The notes under the pieces are model-generated. The model was not told where the DNA came from. It ran no database searches and worked only from the letters and a program-made list of their open reading frames with translations. DNA of 64,000 bases from Streptomyces typhae (GTDB taxonomy: Bacteria > Actinomycetota > Actinomycetes > Streptomycetales > Streptomycetaceae), in contig NZ_WPNZ01000014.1 in assembly GCF_009755605.1 (NCBI RefSeq), positions 154,494 to 218,493 on the forward strand, given 5' to 3'. Of this stretch, positions 56,172 to 64,000 are shown piece after piece (within the stretch, counting starts at the first letter, position 1; every line of letters begins with the position of its first letter). The position numbers and the translations under genes were made by a program.

Positions 56172-57593
56172 ATGCGGGACCCGCTGACCGTCCTCACGGA
56201 CGCTTTCACGTCCTTCCTGTTCGGGAAGGTCGAGACGACACGCCTGCCGGTGCGCACGTCGACGGGGCAGGCCCAGGCGGTCTACCTGCCGACGGCCGCG
56301 CCCGGCCTCGGCGACTCCGGCGTGATCATCGGCCGCGAGGTGTACTCCGGCAAGGGCTACATCTACGACCCGTTCCAGCTGTACGGGCAGCAGCTCCCGG
56401 CCCCGCACTGGCTGGTGCTCGGCGAGTCCGGCAACGGCAAGTCGGCCCTGGAGAAGACGTACGTCCTGCGCCAGCTCCGGTTCAAGGACCGCCAGGTCGT
56501 CGTCCTCGACGCCCAGGGCGAGGACGGCGTCGGCGAGTGGAACCTCATCGCGCAGGAGCTGGGCATAACGCCCGTCCGGCTCGACCCGACGGCCGCCCTC
56601 GACATGGGCATCCGCCTCAACCCCCTGGACCCGGCGATCACCACGACCGGCCAGCTCGCGCTGCTCCGCACCATCATCGAGGTGGCCATGGGCCACGGCC
56701 TCGACGAGCGCTCCGGCTTCGCCCTGAAGGTCGCGCACGCCTACGTCAACGAGACCATCGTCGACCGCCAGCCCGTCCTCACCGACATCGTCGAGCAGCT
56801 GCGCCACCCCGAACCGGAGTCCGCCGAGGCGATGAACGTCGCCATAGACGACGTCCGGGCCTGGGGCCTGGACGTGGCGCTGGTCCTCGACCGGCTCGTG
56901 GACGGCGACCTGCGCGGCATGTTCGACGGCCCCACGACCGTCGGCATCGACCTGGACGCACCCCTGACCGTCTTCGACCTCTCCCACATCGACCGCAACT
57001 CCATCGCCATGCCGATCCTCATGGCCATCGTCGGCGTATGGCTGGAGCACACCTGGATCCGCCCCGACCGGAAGAAGCGCATCTTCCTCGTCGAGGAGGC
57101 CTGGCACATCATCAACTCGCCTTTCGTGGCGCAGCTGTTCCAGCGGCTCCTGAAGTTCGGCCGCCGCCTCGGCCTGTCCTTCGTCGCGGTCGTCCACCAC
57201 CTCTCCGACGTCGTCGACGGAGCAGCCGCCAAGGAGGCCGCCGCCATCCTGAAGATGGCGTCGACCCGCACCATCTACGCCCAGAAGGCCGACGAGGCCC
57301 GCGCCACCGGCCGGGTGCTCGGCCTGCCGCGCTGGGCCGTCGAGATCATCCCCACCCTGACGCCCGGCATCGCCGTCTGGGACGTCAACGGCAACGTCCA
57401 GGTGGTGAAGCACCTGATCACCGAGACGGAGCGCCCCCTGGTCTTCACAGACCGCGCCATGACGGAGTCCGCGAGCGACCTGCTCGCCCACGACGCCCTC
57501 GCGGCCGCCGAGCGGGAAGCGGAGGAAAGGGCCGCGTACATGGAGAAGCAGCTGGGCGACGGTCCCGCGGGCTCACGGTCCACGGTGGCGTGA
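56172..57593 (+). CDS. VirB4/TraC-type ATPase
   Basis: 473 residues, ATG after GAAGG. Contains only the C-terminal ATPase half of VirB4: Walker A GESGNGKSA (about residues 84-92), VVVLDAQGEDG, the VirB4 Walker B FLVEEAWHII (about 305-314), QRLLKFGRRLGLSFVAVVHH and the late GVAVWDVNG-like strand. Intact motifs predict ATP hydrolysis powering a secretion apparatus. Typical VirB4 proteins are about 600-800 residues; the missing N-domain may be supplied by the preceding gene. Confidence 0.88.
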   Translation: MRDPLTVLTDAFTSFLFGKVETTRLPVRTSTGQAQAVYLPTAAPGLGDSGVIIGREVYSGKGYIYDPFQLYGQQLPAPHWLVLGESGNGKSALEKTYVLRQLRFKDRQVVVLDAQGEDGVGEWNLIAQELGITPVRLDPTAALDMGIRLNPLDPAITTTGQLALLRTIIEVAMGHGLDERSGFALKVAHAYVNETIVDRQPVLTDIVEQLRHPEPESAEAMNVAIDDVRAWGLDVALVLDRLVDGDLRGMFDGPTTVGIDLDAPLTVFDLSHIDRNSIAMPILMAIVGVWLEHTWIRPDRKKRIFLVEEAWHIINSPFVAQLFQRLLKFGRRLGLSFVAVVHHLSDVVDGAAAKEAAAILKMASTRTIYAQKADEARATGRVLGLPRWAVEIIPTLTPGIAVWDVNGNVQVVKHLITETERPLVFTDRAMTESASDLLAHDALAAAEREAEERAAYMEKQLGDGPAGSRSTVA

Positions 57594-57594
57594 C

Positions 57595-59277
57595 ATGAGA
57601 CCGGACGGTCGATACCGGGAGCGTGGACCCGCGCCGGACGAGGGTGCGCACGGATACGGCGGACGCAGCGGGCCCGACGGCCGCGGCGGTCGCGGCGGGC
57701 GCGGCGGCGTGCCGGACGGCCTCCTCGTGGGCGTCCTCGCCTTCCTGCTCGGCATGGTCGTACTGGTCTGGTCCGCGACCGGCATCGCCGGATGGTGGGC
57801 GCACGGCGCCTGGCCGGACAACGTGTCGTTCGGCAGGACGCCGCCCGCCGTGCGGCACCTCGTCCAGGAGCCGCACGACGTCGCGGGCGCCTGGCCCGGA
57901 ACCCCTGGCGCCCAGCTCTCCGGCTACGGCCTCTTCTGGGGCTTCCTCATCGGCCAGGTCATGATCCTCATCGTCCTGACCATCTTCACCCTGGGTACGG
58001 TGGCTCGCTATCGGGCGGTCCGAAGGGCCCGCAGAGCGGCTCCTGCGGCGCACGCCGCGCCCGTCGCGCCCGCGGCGGACACGACTCCGACTCCGGCTTC
58101 GGCTCCGATTATGGCTCCGACTTCGGCTCCCACTGCGGCTCCGACTTCGGCTCCGGCTGTGGAATCCGCGTCCCCTGTGGGCAGCTCGTCCGCCCAGAGG
58201 ACGAGTGGGGCATCCCCTGCTCAAGCGGAGCCGAGAGCTTGGGGAGAGGTGGGCGCAGCCCACGACGACGGCGAGCCGCCAGCCACCCCCGCCCCGACGC
58301 CCCCGACAGCACCCGACGTAGCCCTGGCCAAAACGCCCACGGTCCCCACCCCCCGCACCCCCCTGGTCCTCGGCACAAGGGAGACCCACCGCCCCCTGGC
58401 CGCGGAGGCCATCGCAGCCGCGGAGTCGGCGGCGCTGGTGATCACCTCCGACCCCACCCTCTGGCAGGAGACCAAGGACGCCAGGGCCAAGCTCGGCCCC
58501 GTCCTCGTCTACGACCCCTCCCACCTCTGCGACACCCCGGCCCGCCTCCACTGGCCCCCCACCAGGGGCTGCGAGGACGGCGCCACGGCCGCGCACCGCG
58601 CCAGGTCCCTGCTCGCCCCGATCAGACCGAGCGCCAAACTGGACACCGCGGTCGCCGACACCGCCGACACCCTGCTGCGCAGCTTCCTGCACGCCGCCGC
58701 CGTCGACGGCCGCAACATCAAGCACGTACACCGCTGGGCCCAGGGCACCCAGGTCCAGGACGCTGTCCGCATCCTGCGCACCCACCCCAAGGCCGGCTCG
58801 GGCGCGGCGGGCGAGCTGGAGTCGGCCCTCACCGCGCACCCCGAGCGCAGGGACATCGCGCAGGAGCTGACGGCCCGCGCCCTCTCGTCCCTGTTCACGG
58901 TGAACGTACGGGAATCGTGCACACCGAACCGAACTGACGCGCTCACCCTGGATTCCTTCATCGATGAAGGGGGCACGCTTTTTGTGGTGGGCGAGGCGAT
59001 CGAGGACCCCAAGACCAACCCCGGCGCGATGCCGCTCCTCACGGCACTCGCCTCCAGCGTGGTCGAGCACGGCCGGCGCATGGCCGAACGGTCATCCTCC
59101 GGTCGGCTCGACCCACCAATCGCCCTCGTCCTGGACGACGTCGCCGCCGTCGCGCCGCTCCCGCAACTGCCGGAGCTGCTTGCCACCGGCGCGGAACGGG
59201 GGATGCCGACGCTGGCCCTGCTCCGCTCCCGCGAGCAGGGCCGCGCCCGCTGGCCGCACGACGAGCTGATCGGCTGA
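57595..59277 (+). CDS. VirD4/TraG-like coupling protein with degenerate ATPase motifs
   Basis: 560 residues, ATG 1 bp after the VirB4 stop. Gly/Arg-rich head, two helices (VGVLAFLLGMVVLVWSATGI, about 43-62; FWGFLIGQVMILIVLTIFTL, about 115-134), a Pro/Ala linker, then a TraG/TraD-like domain: GPVLVYDPSHLC, GCEDGATAAHRARSLL, LRSFLHAAAVDGRNIKHVHR and LVLDDVAAVAPLPQLPELLA. Where relatives have Walker A this protein reads VLGTRETHRPLA (about 258-269), with no Gly-Lys-Thr, and the Walker B acid Glu is Asp. Probably an ATP-independent adaptor. Confidence 0.78.
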   Translation: MRPDGRYRERGPAPDEGAHGYGGRSGPDGRGGRGGRGGVPDGLLVGVLAFLLGMVVLVWSATGIAGWWAHGAWPDNVSFGRTPPAVRHLVQEPHDVAGAWPGTPGAQLSGYGLFWGFLIGQVMILIVLTIFTLGTVARYRAVRRARRAAPAAHAAPVAPAADTTPTPASAPIMAPTSAPTAAPTSAPAVESASPVGSSSAQRTSGASPAQAEPRAWGEVGAAHDDGEPPATPAPTPPTAPDVALAKTPTVPTPRTPLVLGTRETHRPLAAEAIAAAESAALVITSDPTLWQETKDARAKLGPVLVYDPSHLCDTPARLHWPPTRGCEDGATAAHRARSLLAPIRPSAKLDTAVADTADTLLRSFLHAAAVDGRNIKHVHRWAQGTQVQDAVRILRTHPKAGSGAAGELESALTAHPERRDIAQELTARALSSLFTVNVRESCTPNRTDALTLDSFIDEGGTLFVVGEAIEDPKTNPGAMPLLTALASSVVEHGRRMAERSSSGRLDPPIALVLDDVAAVAPLPQLPELLATGAERGMPTLALLRSREQGRARWPHDELIG

Positions 59278-59370
59278 CCGGCTGACCCCACACCCCTACT
59301 GGCAGACCCCTACAGGCAGGCGCCGACAGGCAGACCCCCAGACCCCGACAGGCGGACTCCTCCAGCCCCC

Positions 59371-59940
59371 TCAGACCACCGACTCCTCAAGCACCATCTC
59401 CCGCTCCCGCGCCCCCGGATCCCCGGGCACGGGCACGACCGCCCCGCTCGGCACGAAGCCGAACTTCCGGTAGAACGCCTCCGCGCGCGGATTGTCCTCG
59501 TGCACGAACAGCCGCACCCGCTCGACCCCGGCCCCTTCGTCCCCGGACGCCCGCGCCCAGTCGACCGCCGCGGCGAACAGCGCCTCGGTGACGCCCGTAC
59601 CGCGGTACTCGGGCCGTACGAAGACACCCACGAGGTGCGCCTGCCGTACCGGGGAGCGTTCCGTGCCGAGTGCGCCCTGCGTGCCCGGCTCCTCGATCAG
59701 CACGGTCACCGAGCCCGCCCAGTCCCCGTCCTGCCCCTCCGCGACGAACTGCCGTGTGGTGCGCGACGGCACCGCGGCGCCCTCCGTGCGCTCCTGCCAG
59801 TAGGCATCGGGCTTGGCGGCGGCGTTCTCGTACGTCTCCAGGAAGGCGACCGGCGCCGCCGGATCCCGCAGGGCGAGCAGCCGCAGCTCACGGACCTTCT
59901 GCCAGTCCTCGGCACGCACGGACCGTATGAGGTGTTCCAT
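59371..59940 (-). CDS. GNAT acetyltransferase
   Basis: 189 residues from ATG 59940 (MEHLIRSVRAEDW). GNAT motif A is VGVFVRPEYRGTGVTEALFA and motif B FVHEDNPRAEAFYRKFGFVP. It resembles amino-group acetyltransferases of the RimI/phosphinothricin type; substrate unknown. Convergent with the secretion-like operon with 93 bp between stops, in which I see only CAGACCCC repeats. Confidence 0.85.
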   Translation of the reverse strand: MEHLIRSVRAEDWQKVRELRLLALRDPAAPVAFLETYENAAAKPDAYWQERTEGAAVPSRTTRQFVAEGQDGDWAGSVTVLIEEPGTQGALGTERSPVRQAHLVGVFVRPEYRGTGVTEALFAAAVDWARASGDEGAGVERVRLFVHEDNPRAEAFYRKFGFVPSGAVVPVPGDPGAREREMVLEESVV

Positions 59941-60117
59941 ACACCGATCTTGGGTGGCTGACCGACCGCACGCAACGCGATTCGCCTGCTCCGGCCACTT
60001 CCGCACCGTGTCACGACCGGCGTCGTACCCGGCCGTCGTACCCCGGTACTACCCGCCCGCCGACGAGGAGACCCCGGTCCGACGCGCCCGCCCCCGCCCC
60101 GCCACGAACATCGAGCC

Positions 60118-61047
60118 ATGATTCGGGCACACGGACTCACCAAGCGCTACGGCGGCAAGCGCCCCAAGACCGCCGTCGACGACCTCACCTTCGAGGTCCG
60201 CCCCGGCACCGTCACCGGCTTCCTCGGCCCCAACGGCGCCGGCAAGTCGACGACCATGCGGATGCTCCTCGGCCTTGACGCGCCGACGTCGGGGCGCTGC
60301 ACGATCGGCGGCCGCGCGTACGACCGGCACAGCGCCCCGCTGACGGAGGTCGGCGCGCTCCTGGAGGCCCGCTCCATCCACCCGGGCCGCTCGGCGTTCC
60401 ACCATCTCCTCGCCCTCGCCCACACCCACGGCATCCCGCGTACACGCGTCCGGCAGGTCCTGGAGACGACGGGCCTCACCGAGGTCGCGGGCCGCCGCGT
60501 GAAGGGCTTCTCCCTCGGCATGGGGCAGCGGCTCGGCATCGCGGCCGCCCTCCTGGGCGACCCCGGCACCCTGATCCTGGACGAGCCGGTGAACGGCCTC
60601 GACCCGGAGGGCGTCCTGTGGATCCGCAACCTCCTCAAGGCCCAGGCGGCGGAGGGCCGCACCGTACTCGTCTCCTCGCACCTGATGAGCGAGATGGCCC
60701 TGACCGCCGACCACCTCATCATCGTCGGCCGCGGCAGGCTCCTCGCCGACACCACCGTCGAGCGCTTCGTACGGGACTCCGGCACCGGGTCCGTCAAGGT
60801 CGTGACCCCGGCGGCGGGGCGGCTCGCCGAGCTGCTCGCCGGACCCGCCGTGACCATCACGAGCGACACCCCGGGCACCCTGGTCGTGCAGGGCACCGAC
60901 GCCGAGCACATCGGCCGCACCGCCGCCGCGCACGCCATCCCCCTGTTCGAGCTCACCCCGCAGGCCGCGTCTTTGGAGCAGGCCTTCATGGACCTCACCC
61001 ACGACTCCGTCGAGTACGTCACGCCCCTGGAAGGAGCCGCGGCATGA
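60118..61047 (+). CDS. ABC-2 transporter ATP-binding protein
   Basis: 309 residues. Walker A GPNGAGKST, Q-loop region LLEARSIHPGRSAFHHL, signature FSLGMGQRLGIA (the bacitracin-type variant), Walker B LILDEPVNGLDP and switch His VSSHLMSEM. The C-terminal extension is typical of CcmA/BcrA-like ATPases. Overlaps the permease by ATGA and heads a four-gene unit with a two-component system. Confidence 0.9.
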   Translation: MIRAHGLTKRYGGKRPKTAVDDLTFEVRPGTVTGFLGPNGAGKSTTMRMLLGLDAPTSGRCTIGGRAYDRHSAPLTEVGALLEARSIHPGRSAFHHLLALAHTHGIPRTRVRQVLETTGLTEVAGRRVKGFSLGMGQRLGIAAALLGDPGTLILDEPVNGLDPEGVLWIRNLLKAQAAEGRTVLVSSHLMSEMALTADHLIIVGRGRLLADTTVERFVRDSGTGSVKVVTPAAGRLAELLAGPAVTITSDTPGTLVVQGTDAEHIGRTAAAHAIPLFELTPQAASLEQAFMDLTHDSVEYVTPLEGAAA

Positions 61048-61814
61048 CCGGCACCGGCTACCGCGTCACCCCGGCCCGGGTGCTGCGCTCGGAGTGGCAC
61101 AAGCTGTGGACGCTGCGCACCACCTGGATCACGCTGCTCACCGCGTGCGTCCTCGTCCTCGCGGTCGGCATCGCCATGGGCACCACGTACGACGGCGACG
61201 ACTCCGACGTCGACACGGTCGTGTTCGTCCTCTTCGGCACTCAGCTCTCCCAGATCTGCTTCGCCGTCCTCGGCATCCTGGTGACCGCGGGCGAGTACGC
61301 GACCGGGATGATCCGCGCGTCCCTGACGGCGGTCCCGCGCCGTCTGCCCGTGCTGTGGGCCAAGGCCGCCGTCTTCACGACCGTCGCCTTCACGCTGTGC
61401 CTCGTCACGAACGTCATCACGTTCCTCGTCGCCCAGATCTGGCTCTCCGGCTCCGACAAGGAGCTGACGCTCACCGACGACGGCGTCCTCGGCGCGCTCG
61501 CGGGCAGCGCCGCGGGCATTACCCTGATGAGCCTGATCGCCCTGGGTCTGGGGGCGCTGCTGCGCTCGGTCCCCGGCGCCATCGGCGCGTTCGTCGGCTC
61601 CATCCTCATCCTGCCGGAGGTCCTGACGACGCTCCCCCTCGACGGCATCGACACCGTCATCCGCCACTTCCCCGCCCAGGCCGCCTCGTCCCTCGGCTCG
61701 ATCGAGCGCGTCGAGGACACGGTGACCCCGGGGACCGGTCTCCTCGCCCTCGCCCTGTGGGCGGCGGCGGTCCTGGCGGCGGCCGCGCTGCGCCTCCGCC
61801 GCCAGGACGTATGA
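61044..61814 (+). CDS. ABC-2 transporter permease
   Basis: 256 residues, six membrane helices: WITLLTACVLVLAVGIAMG near the N-terminus, VFVLFGTQLSQICFAVLGIL, VFTTVAFTLCLVTNVITFLV, LIALGLGALL and the C-terminal LLALALWAAAVLAAAALRL. The TAGEYATGMIRASLTAVPRR loop is the conserved ABC-2 coupling segment. Partner of the upstream ATPase; likely peptide-antibiotic or lipid efflux. Confidence 0.88.
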   Translation: MTGTGYRVTPARVLRSEWHKLWTLRTTWITLLTACVLVLAVGIAMGTTYDGDDSDVDTVVFVLFGTQLSQICFAVLGILVTAGEYATGMIRASLTAVPRRLPVLWAKAAVFTTVAFTLCLVTNVITFLVAQIWLSGSDKELTLTDDGVLGALAGSAAGITLMSLIALGLGALLRSVPGAIGAFVGSILILPEVLTTLPLDGIDTVIRHFPAQAASSLGSIERVEDTVTPGTGLLALALWAAAVLAAAALRLRRQDV

Positions 61815-61865
61815 CGGCAGGCCGTATGACCGCTGGTGCTTCCGTACGTGTACGAGGATGAGCCC

Positions 61866-63152
61866 GTGACCCAGGACCCGCACCCCCTGACCCGGCACAT
61901 GCAGCAGCTCACGGATCGGGCGCGCGCCTTCGACAGGCGCCGTCCGCTCGTGTGGGACGCGCTCCTCACGGGGTTCTTCGTGGTGGCCGCGGGCACCGAC
62001 TACGCCGGGGGCGGCTGGCGCAACGTCGCCCGGAACACCGATCTGCCCGACTGGCTCATCGTCGTCCTGACTTTCGGTATGTCGCTGCCGCTGCTGTGGC
62101 GCAGGCGCAGGCCGGTGACGGTCCTCGCCGTCATCGTGGCGTTCAGCGTGGTCAACAGCGGCTCCGGCGCGCTCCTCCAGATCGCCCTGGTCGAGCTGAT
62201 CGTCCTGTTCAACATCGCTTTGCGGCTGCCTCTGAGGACTCTGGGGTGGGCGGGGCTGATGATGACGGTACCGCTGGTCGTGGGGACCGCCCGGTATCCG
62301 AAGGGGAGTTGGGACCAGCAGATCGTCCCGCAGGTGTGGGCGTACGCCATCGTCGCGCTGCTCGGCATCGCGGTCCGCTCCCGTCAGGACTACACACAGG
62401 CCCTGGTGGAGCGTGCCCGTCAGCTGGAGGTCGAGCGTGATCAGCAGGCGCGTCTGGCCGCCGCCGGTGAACGCACCCGCATCGCCCGCGAGATGCACGA
62501 CATCATCGGCCACAATCTGTCCGTCATCACCGGTCTCGCCGACGGCGGCAAGTACGCCGCCGCCAAGTCCCCGGAGCGGGCCGCGCAGGCCCTCGACGCG
62601 ATCGGTTCGACGAGCCGTCAGGCCCTCGCGGAGCTGCGCCGCCTCCTCGACGTGCTGCGGGACGAGGCCCCGGAGGCCGCCGAACTGGCGCCGCAGCCCG
62701 CCCTCGCGGACCTGGACCGCCTCATCGAGGGGGTGCGTGCGGCGGGTCTGCCCGTACGCAGCACCTTCCACGGGCGCGCCGAATCCCTGCCCCAGGGCCA
62801 GGAACTGACGGTGTACCGCGTGGTGCAGGAGGCCCTGACGAACACCATGAAGCACGCGGGGGCGGGCGTGACAGCGGCGGTCGACGTCGACTACGCCGAC
62901 GACGGGGTGCGGGTCACGGTCACCGACTCGGGGGGCGCTTCACGTGGGGTTTCCTCTGGGGAGTCCTCGGGAGACTCCTCGTCGCCGGGTTCGGGCCGCG
63001 GCCTCAAGGGCATGCGGGAGCGAACAGCGTTGTACGAGGGCACACTTGAGGCGGGTCCGACAGGCGGCCCGGCCGCGGGCTGGCGCGTCCATCTGCACTT
63101 GCCGCGCCCCGCGGCACCGCACCTGAACCAGACGAAGGAATCCGCTCAGTGA
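61866..63152 (+). CDS. NarL-type sensor histidine kinase
   Basis: 428 residues from GTG 61866. Four to five membrane helices in the first 170 residues (LLTGFFVVAAGTDYAG, WLIVVLTFGMSLPLLW, VLAVIVAFSVVN, LLQIALVELIVLFNIAL, VWAYAIVALLGIAV), then HisKA_3 with RIAREMHDIIGHNLSVI (phospho-His) and an HATPase domain (VVQEALTNTMKHAG, GRGLKGMRER). No extracytoplasmic sensor domain, so it senses within the membrane, as kinases that watch ABC transporters do. Stop overlaps the regulator GTG. Confidence 0.9.
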   Translation: MTQDPHPLTRHMQQLTDRARAFDRRRPLVWDALLTGFFVVAAGTDYAGGGWRNVARNTDLPDWLIVVLTFGMSLPLLWRRRRPVTVLAVIVAFSVVNSGSGALLQIALVELIVLFNIALRLPLRTLGWAGLMMTVPLVVGTARYPKGSWDQQIVPQVWAYAIVALLGIAVRSRQDYTQALVERARQLEVERDQQARLAAAGERTRIAREMHDIIGHNLSVITGLADGGKYAAAKSPERAAQALDAIGSTSRQALAELRRLLDVLRDEAPEAAELAPQPALADLDRLIEGVRAAGLPVRSTFHGRAESLPQGQELTVYRVVQEALTNTMKHAGAGVTAAVDVDYADDGVRVTVTDSGGASRGVSSGESSGDSSSPGSGRGLKGMRERTALYEGTLEAGPTGGPAAGWRVHLHLPRPAAPHLNQTKESAQ

Positions 63153-63829
63153 CCACCGTCCTCATAGTCGACGACCAGTCCTTGCAGCGTTTCGGTTTCC
63201 GTATGCTCCTGGAGAGCCAGGACGACATGACGGTGGTCGGGGAGGGCGGCAGCGGCACGGACGCGGTCCGCATGACCGCCGGTCTGCGTCCGGACGTGGT
63301 CCTGATGGACATCCGGATGCCGGACATGGACGGCATCGAGGCGACCCGCCGCATCGTCGCGTCGGGGTCCGGCGCCCGGGTCCTGATCCTCACGACGTTC
63401 GACCTCGACGAGTACGCGTACGCGGGTCTGCGGGCCGGCGCGTCGGGGTTCCTCATCAAGGATGCGCTGCCGGAGGAGTTGTTGTCGGGTATCCGGGCGG
63501 TGGCCACGGGCGACGCCGTGGTGGCGCCCCGGTTGACCCGCCGTCTCCTGGACGCGTTCGCCGATCAGCTCCCTGCCGGTGCGGATGCCGGGGACACTCC
63601 GACCGACCCGGCAAAGCATCCGCTCCTGTCCGCTCTCACGGATCGCGAACGGCAGATCCTGACGGTCATCGGTCAGGGTTGGACGAATACGGAGATCGCG
63701 GCCCGGCTGCATCTCGCGGAGTCGACGGTGAAGACGCATGTGGGCCGCATTCTGGCGAAGACGGGTGCGCGGGACCGTGTGCAGGCGGTCATTCTGGCGT
63801 ACGACACGAAGCTGGTGCGGCCTTCGTAG
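63149..63829 (+). CDS. NarL/LuxR-family response regulator
   Basis: 226 residues. Receiver with VDDQSLQRFGF, phospho-Asp in VVLMDIRMPDMDGI, and ASGFLIKDALPEELL; LuxR helix-turn-helix LTDREREIL-like region (LTDRERQILTVIGQGWTNTE, then IAARLHLAESTVKTHVGRIL). Final gene of the transporter-kinase unit and its probable controller. Ends 50 bp before a shared terminator. Confidence 0.92.
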   Translation: MTTVLIVDDQSLQRFGFRMLLESQDDMTVVGEGGSGTDAVRMTAGLRPDVVLMDIRMPDMDGIEATRRIVASGSGARVLILTTFDLDEYAYAGLRAGASGFLIKDALPEELLSGIRAVATGDAVVAPRLTRRLLDAFADQLPAGADAGDTPTDPAKHPLLSALTDRERQILTVIGQGWTNTEIAARLHLAESTVKTHVGRILAKTGARDRVQAVILAYDTKLVRPS

Positions 63830-63878
63830 CATCATGGCCCTGCACGCCTCACAGCCGTGAACGCATAGTCGTGAACGC

Positions 63879-63914
63879 AGAAAACCCCCGCACCGTGAGG
63901 TGCGGGGGTTTTCT
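63879..63914. terminator. Bidirectional terminator of the regulator gene and the rRNA operon
   Basis: AGAAAACCCCCGCACC-GTGA-GGTGCGGGGGTTTTCT is a perfect 16-bp stem with a tetraloop and T-tracts on both strands. It is 8 bp beyond the 5S 3' end and 50 bp beyond the regulator stop. Confidence 0.9.
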
Positions 63915-63922
63915 CTCAAAAT

Positions 63923-64000
63923 GAGTTCGGCGGCGTCCTACTCTCCCACAGGGTCCCCCCTGCAGTACCATCGGCGCTGTGAGGCTTAGCTTCCGGGTTC
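63923..64000 (-). rRNA. rrf: 5S ribosomal RNA, 3' part
   Basis: The minus strand reads GAACCCGGAAGCTAAGCCTC, ACAGCGCCGATGGTACTGCA and GGGAGAGTAGGACGCCGCCG, the 3' two thirds of Streptomyces 5S rRNA. About 40 bases of the 5' end lie outside the window, followed presumably by the 23S gene. Confidence 0.95.

Noticed and set aside
47403..59277. Integrative conjugative element
   Set aside because: No integrase, relaxase, TraB/FtsK-type translocase, replication gene or att repeats at either side; composition matches the flanking core genes.
59941..60117. Small ORF in the divergent gap before the ABC gene
   Set aside because: No frame with ribosome site or codon bias; probably promoters only.

Overview
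The window is chromosomal DNA from a Streptomyces species. The evidence is a very high GC content with strong third-position GC bias, developmental genes (RsiG, anti-sigma for WhiG), mycothiol synthase, GlnR, Nur, CsoR, and a gene order (mshD ... ppk-CHAD-nudix-pstSCAB ... pit-DUF47-csoR) that is characteristic of the core region of Streptomyces chromosomes. I cannot name the species. The right end runs into a 5S rRNA gene on the minus strand, so an rRNA operon lies just beyond.

Layout. (1) 0-3.6 kb: a HAD hydrolase and two paralogous GntR regulators, each divergent from a tiny two-helix membrane protein; the GntR/small-protein cassette is tandemly duplicated together with its control region. 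(2) 3.9-14.5 kb, mostly minus strand: asparaginase, RsiG, Dtd (plus strand), a nitrobindin-nur-ygfZ operon, small conserved actinobacterial genes (a 33-residue membrane protein, DUF3099), a rhodanese/DUF1416 pair preceded by a Cys-containing leader peptide, an LmeA-like protein, and a hydrolase-MoaD-like-polyGln membrane protein operon. (3) 14.7-20.4 kb, plus strand: glnR behind a coupled 25-codon ORF, a LacI regulator, a membrane-anchored HtrA-like protease with 11-bp repeats upstream, and a CssRS-like two-component system. (4) 20.4-29.4 kb: an ABC-F ATPase, a second LmeA-like protein, a secreted 5'-nucleotidase, a direct-repeat array, mycothiol synthase and a GntR(YtrA)-ABC operon. (5) 29.6-42.3 kb, phosphate block: ppk, a CHAD protein and a Nudix hydrolase are translationally coupled, followed by a PHO box and pstSCAB, an FG-GAP propeller protein, then pit and DUF47. 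Together they make, bind, import and balance phosphate and polyphosphate. (6) 42.4-47.1 kb: csoR with its operator, lipoprotein and small genes, a Tat-exported flavin oxidase and a PAP2 phosphatase.

(7) 47.4-59.3 kb is the most interesting part: a chromosomal type IV secretion-like cluster. It has a wall hydrolase (VirB1-like role), a large repeat-bearing membrane protein, a small two-helix protein (pilin-like), a bitopic protein with an extracytoplasmic domain (VirB8-like), a polytopic protein (VirB6-like), an SCO6880-family protein that looks like VirB3 plus the VirB4 N-domain, a separate VirB4-type ATPase, and a VirD4/TraG-like protein in which both Walker motifs are degraded. No relaxase is seen. 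(8) 59.4-63.8 kb: a GNAT acetyltransferase and an ABC-2 transporter/NarL-type two-component operon ending at a bidirectional terminator that faces the 5S gene.

Intergenic DNA carries a dispersed Streptomyces repeat (6.7, 17.8 and 25.7 kb), a 42-bp-armed terminator at 40.6 kb and a large inverted repeat at 44.3 kb. I saw no tRNA gene, CRISPR array or insertion sequence.
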